From Sphaerimonospora thailandensis (GTDB lineage Bacteria > Actinomycetota > Actinomycetes > Streptosporangiales > Streptosporangiaceae), in contig NZ_BOOG01000014.1 of assembly GCF_016863115.1 (NCBI RefSeq), positions 40,678 through 104,677 on the forward strand: DNA of 64,000 nt, written 5' to 3'. The notes beneath the pieces were generated by a model. That model was given only the letters and a program-made list of their open reading frames with translations, ran no database searches and had not been told where the DNA came from. Both the position numbers and the translations under genes were made by a program. Shown one piece after another: positions 60,005 through 64,000 of the stretch. Every line of letters starts with the position of its first letter. The first letter of the stretch is position 1.

Positions 60005-60017
60005 TGACGATTCGTCA
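60005..60017. promoter_or_regulatory. Palindrome TGACGA-T-TCGTCA between phage genes
   Basis: A perfect 6-1-6 palindrome sits in the 133-base gap between the 60082 and 59769 genes. It is an operator candidate for a promoter reading the 59948 gene. Confidence 0.4.
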
Positions 60018-60081
60018 CCCGCGAGGGGCGGGGTTCGGCCGTCTCCGTTGCGTACAGGGCCGCCCACGGGGTGACGGGGGC

Positions 60082-60357
60082 TCACGGGGTCAGCTCCTCG
60101 TCAGGCTCGGCGCGCGGAGGGCAGAGCTGGCCGTCGGCGAAGTGAGCCCACTGCCCGCCGTCACACTGCCGGATCAGCTCGTCGTGGGCCGCGCACTGGC
60201 GGATCACGTGCCGGGCGAGGTACGGCTTGTCGGCATCCGGGCACGGCTCAGGTGTGAGGCGCTGCCGGTGGGCGGCCTGGCGGGCGAGGAGCCGCTGCCC
60301 GACGTCGCGGGGGATGTCGGGGTCGGTGATGACGGCCCAGACGTCGATGATCGGCAT
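60082..60357 (-). CDS. Phage protein with His/Cys residues, unknown
   Basis: The ATG at 60357 overlaps the previous stop and gives 91 residues. The composition is helical (PRDVGQRLLARQAAHRQRLT) with CPDADKPYLARHVIRQCAAH and QWAHFADGQLCPP. Possible metal ligands are spread out. No family is recognised. Confidence 0.55.
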   Translation of the reverse strand: MPIIDVWAVITDPDIPRDVGQRLLARQAAHRQRLTPEPCPDADKPYLARHVIRQCAAHDELIRQCDGGQWAHFADGQLCPPRAEPDEELTP

Positions 60358-60755
60358 CAGATCCCCCCGTAGCGGCGCATCCACCGCCGCCAGTCCTTGC
60401 GCGTCGCGACCACGACCGGGTCGTACACGGCCACCACCCGGGCCGACGTGACCGCCCACGACGGCGCGGGATCGTCCACGCCGGTGGTCTCCTCCAGCTC
60501 GCCGAGCGGCTCCACGACGTACAGGCCGCCGCGGGGGTAGCCGGCGGCGTAGACGCGGGCGTAGTCGCGGTCGGTGGTCACGTAGATCCGGTCGGCGCGG
60601 GCGTGGTCGTCGGCGAGGGGTTGCCCGGCCTTACGGGCTTCGCAGCGGGGGCAGCCGTCCACGAGGTGCCGCCGGTCGTCGCCGGGGCGCGGTTCGATGA
60701 GGTCCCCGGGGGTGAGGCCGGGGGCTCCGCCGTGCCAGTAGCGCAGGTCAGGCAT
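60357..60755 (-). CDS. Possible ADP-ribosyltransferase-fold protein (Arr-like)
   Basis: The ATG at 60755 follows GAGGACGACG and gives 132 residues. The pattern YWHGGAPGLTPGDLIEP, then RIYVTTDRDYARVYAAGYP and LYVVEPLGELEE, resembles the rifamycin ADP-ribosyltransferase (Arr) fold, whose H-Y-E triad would be in YWHGG, in TTDRDYARVYA and in VEPLG. A CPRCEARK zinc-like motif is inserted. If active it would modify a target using NAD. The assignment is by eye and could be wrong. Confidence 0.5.
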   Translation of the reverse strand: MPDLRYWHGGAPGLTPGDLIEPRPGDDRRHLVDGCPRCEARKAGQPLADDHARADRIYVTTDRDYARVYAAGYPRGGLYVVEPLGELEETTGVDDPAPSWAVTSARVVAVYDPVVVATRKDWRRWMRRYGGI

Positions 60756-60948
60756 CGTCGTCCTCCAGGATCACGGCGGCGATGGCGTACCGCTCGCGGC
60801 GGCCCACCCGGGCGGTCTCGGCGGCGAGGTCCTCCATCTCGGCGCGGGCGTCGTCCACGCTGCGGTGCAGGGTCACGGCGCACGGCAGGTCGGGCATGCG
60901 GGATGCCTGGTTGTACTCGACGACGACATAGCCGATCGCCTCACCCAC
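60748..60948 (-). CDS. Small phage protein, unknown
   Basis: A GTG at 60948 follows GGGGAGG and gives 66 residues: IGYVVVEYNQASRMPDLPCA, then a helix DDARAEMEDLAAETARVG and a final beta strand. This strand-helix-strand layout resembles small actinophage proteins of unknown function. It overlaps both neighbours. Confidence 0.6.
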   Translation of the reverse strand: MGEAIGYVVVEYNQASRMPDLPCAVTLHRSVDDARAEMEDLAAETARVGRRERYAIAAVILEDDDA

Positions 60949-61399
60949 GGCGGCCTCCCCGCAGGGCGGCGTTGATGGTCATCCCGGCGATCATGAGTAG
61001 CTCGGCGACGTACGCCCCCTCCTGACCTTCGGGGATCGCCTCGAACAGCGCCTCGAAGGTGCCCTGGTCGTCGTTGGCGCGGGCGACGGCGAGCTGCCCG
61101 CACCATGCGATCGAGGGCCTGACCTGGTGGGCGTCCTTGGTGTGCTGCCCGGTGTCGGCGTCCCGCCAGGCGGGCACGGCCATGCCCTTCGCGCCTGGGG
61201 GCTTGGCGTAGTCGAGCATCGTGTCGAGCCAGGCGAGGGCGGCCATGTAGATGCCGTCAGCGCCGAGTTCGCGGCTGATCTGCTCGATGAGCTGCTTGCA
61301 GGTGGGCCAGTCCTCGCGTTGGGAGGCGTGCAGGGCGGCGCGGGCGAGGGGGGTCACGGCGTCGATCAGGGTGCGCTCTTCGGGGGTCAGGTCAGCCAC
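60941..61399 (-). CDS. Helical phage protein, unknown
   Basis: The GTG at 61399 lies 6 bases after GGAGG and gives 152 residues; a GTG at 61405 is too close to the site. All-helical sequence includes LTPEERTLIDAVTPLARAAL and DIYMAALAWLDTMLDYAK-like segments. The tail AALRGGRRG resembles the ends of the next two genes. No family is recognised. Confidence 0.6.
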   Translation of the reverse strand: MADLTPEERTLIDAVTPLARAALHASQREDWPTCKQLIEQISRELGADGIYMAALAWLDTMLDYAKPPGAKGMAVPAWRDADTGQHTKDAHQVRPSIAWCGQLAVARANDDQGTFEALFEAIPEGQEGAYVAELLMIAGMTINAALRGGRRG

Positions 61400-61730
61400 G
61401 GTCACCCTCCAGGGCGGCGTTCAGGCGGGTGATCACCTGGCAAATCGAGCCGCCACACTCCGGCAGCCCGCACGTGTCGGCGCCATCGGCGAGCAGTTCG
61501 ATGGCGTGGCGGAGGTCGTCGGCGGGCACGACCACCAGGCCGGTCTCGTCGGGCGGCTCCGGTGCGGGGATGACGAGCGCCGGACCGTAGCCGGTCTCCT
61601 CGTTGAGCAGGTGCCCGGTCGTCAGCACCTGGCCACGCTCGGCCCAGTGGGCGGCGGCGGTCTCGATGGCGTGGGCGACGAGGGTGGCGGGTGCGGGCAT
61701 CGGGATCACCATCAGCGGCGGGTTAGCCAC
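61392..61730 (-). CDS. Phage protein with C-terminal Cys motif, unknown
   Basis: A GTG at 61730 follows GGAGGCGACC and gives 112 residues. It has TLVAHAIETAAAHWAERGQV, VPADDLRHAIELLADGADTC and LPECGGSICQVITRLNAAL. The end, ALEGDRG, and the start context are nearly repeated in the neighbouring genes. No family is recognised. Confidence 0.6.
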   Translation of the reverse strand: MANPPLMVIPMPAPATLVAHAIETAAAHWAERGQVLTTGHLLNEETGYGPALVIPAPEPPDETGLVVVPADDLRHAIELLADGADTCGLPECGGSICQVITRLNAALEGDRG

Positions 61731-62013
61731 GGTCGCCTCCGAGGATGACGCGGGCCACGTCCAGGGCGTGCGCATGCACCTGCTCCAGCTGCTCGATTGA
61801 CGCGCGGACGTCGATGTGCGCCTGGATGCCACGGGCGGTCTGCTCCAGCCAGGCGGCGAGCGGCTCGGCTAGGGCTTGAGTGACGCGCCAGCATTTACCG
61901 GGCGGGGTGTTGACCGTGAACTGGATCAACTGGAGCACGGTCTCGTCCTCGCGCAGCCGGGCGGCGGCGGCGCGCAGCTGCTCGGCGGGCGTCTTCTCGG
62001 TCACGGGTTCCAC
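61723..62013 (-). CDS. Helical phage protein, unknown
   Basis: The GTG at 62013 lies 8 bases after AGGAG and gives 96 residues. It has the TPAEQLRAAAARLRE motif common in actinophage and actinobacterial small proteins, and a long helix (ASIEQLEQVHAHALDVARV). It ends ILGGDRG. The function is unknown. Confidence 0.65.
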   Translation of the reverse strand: MEPVTEKTPAEQLRAAAARLREDETVLQLIQFTVNTPPGKCWRVTQALAEPLAAWLEQTARGIQAHIDVRASIEQLEQVHAHALDVARVILGGDRG

Positions 62014-62054
62014 GGGGTTACTCCTCGGTTCGGTTGGCGATGGGGTTCGACAGG

Positions 62055-62252
62055 TCAGCTCTCGGCGGGCGGGATGAGTCCGGCGTTGATCGCTGACTCC
62101 AAGTAGTTGCGGGCGTCGGGCAGTGAGCCCTCCCGCTCCTCGTCGGTCAGCTCCTCCCAGCTCGGGCAGTATGCGCAGTCGTGGGCGAGCTGCTGGCGGG
62201 CCTTGGCCAGGGCCAGGACGCGCGGGTCGTCGAGCGGGATCTGGGGCAGCAT
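62055..62252 (-). CDS. Small phage protein, unknown
   Basis: The ATG at 62252 follows AAGGAG and gives 65 residues: IPLDDPRVLALAKARQQLAH, a DCAYC pair and WEELTDEEREGSLPDARNYL. It is a helical protein with a single CxxC. No family is recognised. Confidence 0.6.
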   Translation of the reverse strand: MLPQIPLDDPRVLALAKARQQLAHDCAYCPSWEELTDEEREGSLPDARNYLESAINAGLIPPAES

Positions 62253-62281
62253 GGCGTTCTCCTTCAGGGAATTTGAACTGG

Positions 62282-62395
62282 TCAGCGGACGCGGGTCTTG
62301 GTCCGGCCGCACGGGCACCGGTAGGTCCAGGCCCGGCCGTCGACGGCGATGACGGTCCAGCGGTGGACGTGGAACGGCCAGAAGCGCGGGGTCAT
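62282..62395 (-). CDS. Very small basic zinc-ribbon-like phage protein
   Basis: The ATG at 62395 follows CGGAGGAC and gives 37 residues ending in YRCPCGRTKTRVR, preceded by HVHRWTVIAVDG. His and Cys placement suggests a single zinc knuckle. Similar tiny proteins are common in actinophage replication regions. Confidence 0.55.
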   Translation of the reverse strand: MTPRFWPFHVHRWTVIAVDGRAWTYRCPCGRTKTRVR

Positions 62396-62640
62396 GCGAG
62401 GTCCTCCGAGGCGAGAGCACGGGCAACACGGGCCTGGACCATGAAGTCCGGCACGGGCTTCAACGGCGGCTTCCAGCCGGGGCCGGCCACGAGCTCGGCG
62501 ATGATCCGGCGGACCAGGTCGTCGCGGCTGACCTCGGAGACGTAGGGCCGGATGAGGGCGTCGAGGCCCTGGCGGAGGTCGGTCCAGGCTTGGCGGATGT
62601 CGGGGTCGTCGCTGGCGGGGCCGAGGCGTTCGTGGGTCAT
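62392..62640 (-). CDS. Small phage protein, unknown
   Basis: An ATG at 62640 gives 82 residues. It is helical and acidic at the start (DDPDIRQAWTDLRQGLDALI) and contains SRDDLVRRIIAELVAGPGW. It overlaps neighbours by 4 bases on both sides. No family is recognised. Confidence 0.6.
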   Translation of the reverse strand: MTHERLGPASDDPDIRQAWTDLRQGLDALIRPYVSEVSRDDLVRRIIAELVAGPGWKPPLKPVPDFMVQARVARALASEDLA

Positions 62641-63212
62641 GACAGGCCCGCCGCTTCGATCCGGGCGTCATGCGCGGGCTTGCCCTTGAGGGGCGTCGTG
62701 GTGCCCGACAGGACGCAGGGCTTGCCGGGGAGGGCTCCGCAGTGCGGGCAGGCGACTCGGAGGGCCGCGCGGCGGATCGTGGCGTCGGCGCCGTCGTCGT
62801 CGTCCATGGCGTCGCGTGTCCGCTCGAACTCTGTCGGTGGTGGTCCGGGGCGGCGTTCGCCGGGGGGCAGAGCGGGCAGGTTGTTCACGGCCTTGCCGTC
62901 AGCGATCTTCTTGATCTGCTGCTGGAGCCAGGCTTGGGCGGCGCGGGCGTCGTCGGACAGCTCGGCCGGTGGCGGTGCGGTGATGCTGCGGTCGAGGCGG
63001 TCGGCGCGGATCCGCTTGACGCCGGTGACGATGTGCACGGGCATGAGGTAGTCGGTCGAGGTGGCGAAGTGGTGGGCGGTGGCTTGGAGCGCGTCGTCGA
63101 GGTCGAGGTGTCCGAGGATCATGTGCCAGGTATTGACCTCGGTCTGTCCGATCTTGCGTTTGTCGATGGCGGCGATCGCGGACAGTAGGTCGATCGTCTG
63201 GTGTTTGTCCAT
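62637..63212 (-). CDS. Replication-region protein with zinc finger, possible helicase loader or DNA-binding factor
   Basis: The ATG at 63212 follows GGGAG and gives 191 residues. The N-terminal 65 residues (LLSAIAAIDKRKIGQTEVNT, LDDALQATAHHFATSTDYLM) resemble loader-like or primase-associated helical domains of actinophages. The C-terminus has the common actinobacterial zinc-finger tail ACPHCGALPGKPCV...HDARIEAAG. It lies directly after the initiator gene. The specific role is inferred. Confidence 0.65.
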   Translation of the reverse strand: MDKHQTIDLLSAIAAIDKRKIGQTEVNTWHMILGHLDLDDALQATAHHFATSTDYLMPVHIVTGVKRIRADRLDRSITAPPPAELSDDARAAQAWLQQQIKKIADGKAVNNLPALPPGERRPGPPPTEFERTRDAMDDDDGADATIRRAALRVACPHCGALPGKPCVLSGTTTPLKGKPAHDARIEAAGLS

Positions 63213-63213
63213 G

Positions 63214-64000
63214 TCAGCTCCCTTCGGGGTAGAGGGCTTTGAGGGCTTGGGTTTCGGCGAACCGCTGGTCTCCGGTGGAGCGGTAGCGGGGGGTGGGCGC
63301 TCGCGGGGCCAGGTCGGTCGTGGTGGCCGGGCGGCGGGTGGCGAAGTCGTGGGCTTGGCGGATCCACTTCTGCCAGGCGGCGTGCCAGTCGGCCATGCGG
63401 GTGCCGTGGGCGCGGTGGTGGTCGCGGAACTTGGCGGTTTCGTGGTCGGCGTCGAGGCCGGGGAAGGTGGCGGCGACCCAGCGGCGCATGGCGTCGGTGA
63501 TGGGGAAGTCGTCGGGGAGGGCCGTCTTGGCGGGGCCGCTCGGGGCGGGCCGGGTGGTCGTGCGGCCGGTGCGTGCCTCGTAGGCGTCGATCAGCGAGGG
63601 GGGCAGGAGTTCGGCGGCGCGGCCGGTGTCGCCGAGGCGGCGGATGGTGGTCTGGACGTAGAGCAGGGGGTTTCCCGCTGCGGTCGGCCGTCCGGCGAGG
63701 AGCCGGTGGCGGAGGTCGGCGGCGTGCCGGTCGTCGATGGTCAGGCCGGTGATGTCGGCGACCATGCGGGTGATCTCGGCGTCGATCGCGGCTGGGGCGT
63801 CGGGCCGGGGGTGCGGGAGCGCCGAGGGCGCTCTCTCTCTGGTCTTCTCCTGGTCTTCTTTGGTCTTCTTATAAGACGTGCCGGGGACGGATTTTCCGCC
63901 ACCGGTTGCGACCTGCGGAAACGTGCCTTGGTGGGTGTGTTCGCCCAGGTCGGGACCGGTGGCGGGAAATCCGTCTGCGGTCTGACCTGCGGAAACACCC
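63214..64000 (-). CDS. Phage replication initiator-like protein, C-terminal 261 residues (start outside window)
   Basis: The frame is open from the window edge to a stop at 63214. The C-terminal domain begins MVADITGLTIDDRHAADLRH and has NPLLYVQTTIRRLGD, then a long helical tail (TDAMRRWVAATFPGLDADHE, WHAAWQKWIRQAHDFATRR). Upstream is a low-complexity linker (SYKKTKEDQEKTRER) with DNA repeats. This arrangement is typical of helix-turn-helix initiators of actinophages and resembles the 29683 gene. The DNA-binding N-terminus is not visible. Confidence 0.65.
   Translation of the reverse strand, partial: GVSAGQTADGFPATGPDLGEHTHQGTFPQVATGGGKSVPGTSYKKTKEDQEKTRERAPSALPHPRPDAPAAIDAEITRMVADITGLTIDDRHAADLRHRLLAGRPTAAGNPLLYVQTTIRRLGDTGRAAELLPPSLIDAYEARTGRTTTRPAPSGPAKTALPDDFPITDAMRRWVAATFPGLDADHETAKFRDHHRAHGTRMADWHAAWQKWIRQAHDFATRRPATTTDLAPRAPTPRYRSTGDQRFAETQALKALYPEGS
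63840..63996. repeat. Repeats inside the phage initiator gene (candidate origin)
   Basis: GACCTGCGGAAAC occurs at 63910-63922 and 63984-63996. A 20-base block ACGGATTTTCCGCCACCGGT (63887-63906) is repeated inverted at 63955-63974 with one mismatch. Three TGGTCTTCT-type units lie at 63840-63870. Iteron-like arrays inside an initiator gene are usual for phage origins. Confidence 0.5.

Larger units (their letters stand above)
27883..64000. mobile_element. Integrated hybrid element: pSAM2-like conjugation module plus siphovirus prophage (right end not in window)
   Basis: Gene content changes abruptly after 27882 from conserved chromosomal genes to mobile-element genes, with no chromosomal gene afterwards. 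Left part 28079-38386: regulators, an initiator and a plus-strand conjugation operon with a TraB/FtsK protein and a Pif-like Nudix protein. Right part 38451-64000: minus-strand phage replication, packaging, head, tail and lysis genes. No integrase, relaxase or attachment core was recognised. The boundary is placed by function only. Whether this is one element or two abutting elements cannot be decided here. Confidence 0.75.

Overview
The window comes from a high-GC actinobacterium. Positions 1-27882 are ordinary chromosome. The run suhB-like phosphatase, CutRS-type two-component system, DUF4193, otsA, dut, DUF3710, OB-fold, DUF3159, two TrkA proteins, KimA-like permease and TRAM methyltransferase matches, from memory, an order shared by Streptomyces and Mycobacterium. 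sepH and a coproporphyrin ferrochelatase lie just upstream. A sporulating actinomycete, possibly of the Streptosporangiales, fits this, but no rRNA or other taxonomic marker is present. I found no tRNA, rRNA or CRISPR array.

Chromosomal layout: a truncated PEBP lipoprotein, an ABC-2 permease remnant, two membrane PH-domain genes and hicBA; sepH; a sugar-lactone oxidase and an MFS exporter; a lytic transglycosylase, ferrochelatase, S9 peptidase and IMPase; CutRS; envelope and stress genes; dut; and a potassium-uptake cluster that ends with an RNA methyltransferase at 27882.

From about 27883 to beyond 64000 the DNA is a mobile element in two convergent halves. The left half (28079-38386) resembles an actinomycete integrative conjugative element of the pSAM2 type. 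It has GntR repressors (one KorSA-like), a putative replication initiator with an internal GGGWCCC repeat cluster, small Spd-like proteins, a DUF2637 membrane protein, a TraB/FtsK-type DNA translocase and a Nudix protein resembling the pSAM2 immunity factor Pif. The right half (38451-64000, all minus strand) is a siphovirus genome read backwards: replication genes, HNH nuclease, small and large terminase, portal, protease, HK97-type capsid, connectors, tail tube, frameshifted tail chaperones, tape measure, tail tip, endolysin and holin. The halves meet at a bidirectional terminator at 38403-38434. No integrase is visible, so the right end and attachment site lie outside the window.

The most interesting signals are the pairing of a conjugation and immunity module with a phage structural module, two initiator genes that each carry internal repeats, and a set of recurring hairpin leaders in front of the conjugation genes. 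The leader upstream of the left initiator is duplicated, in inverted orientation, upstream of the divergent operon. A clear in-phase minus-1 frameshift site (GGGAAAA) joins the two tail chaperone frames.
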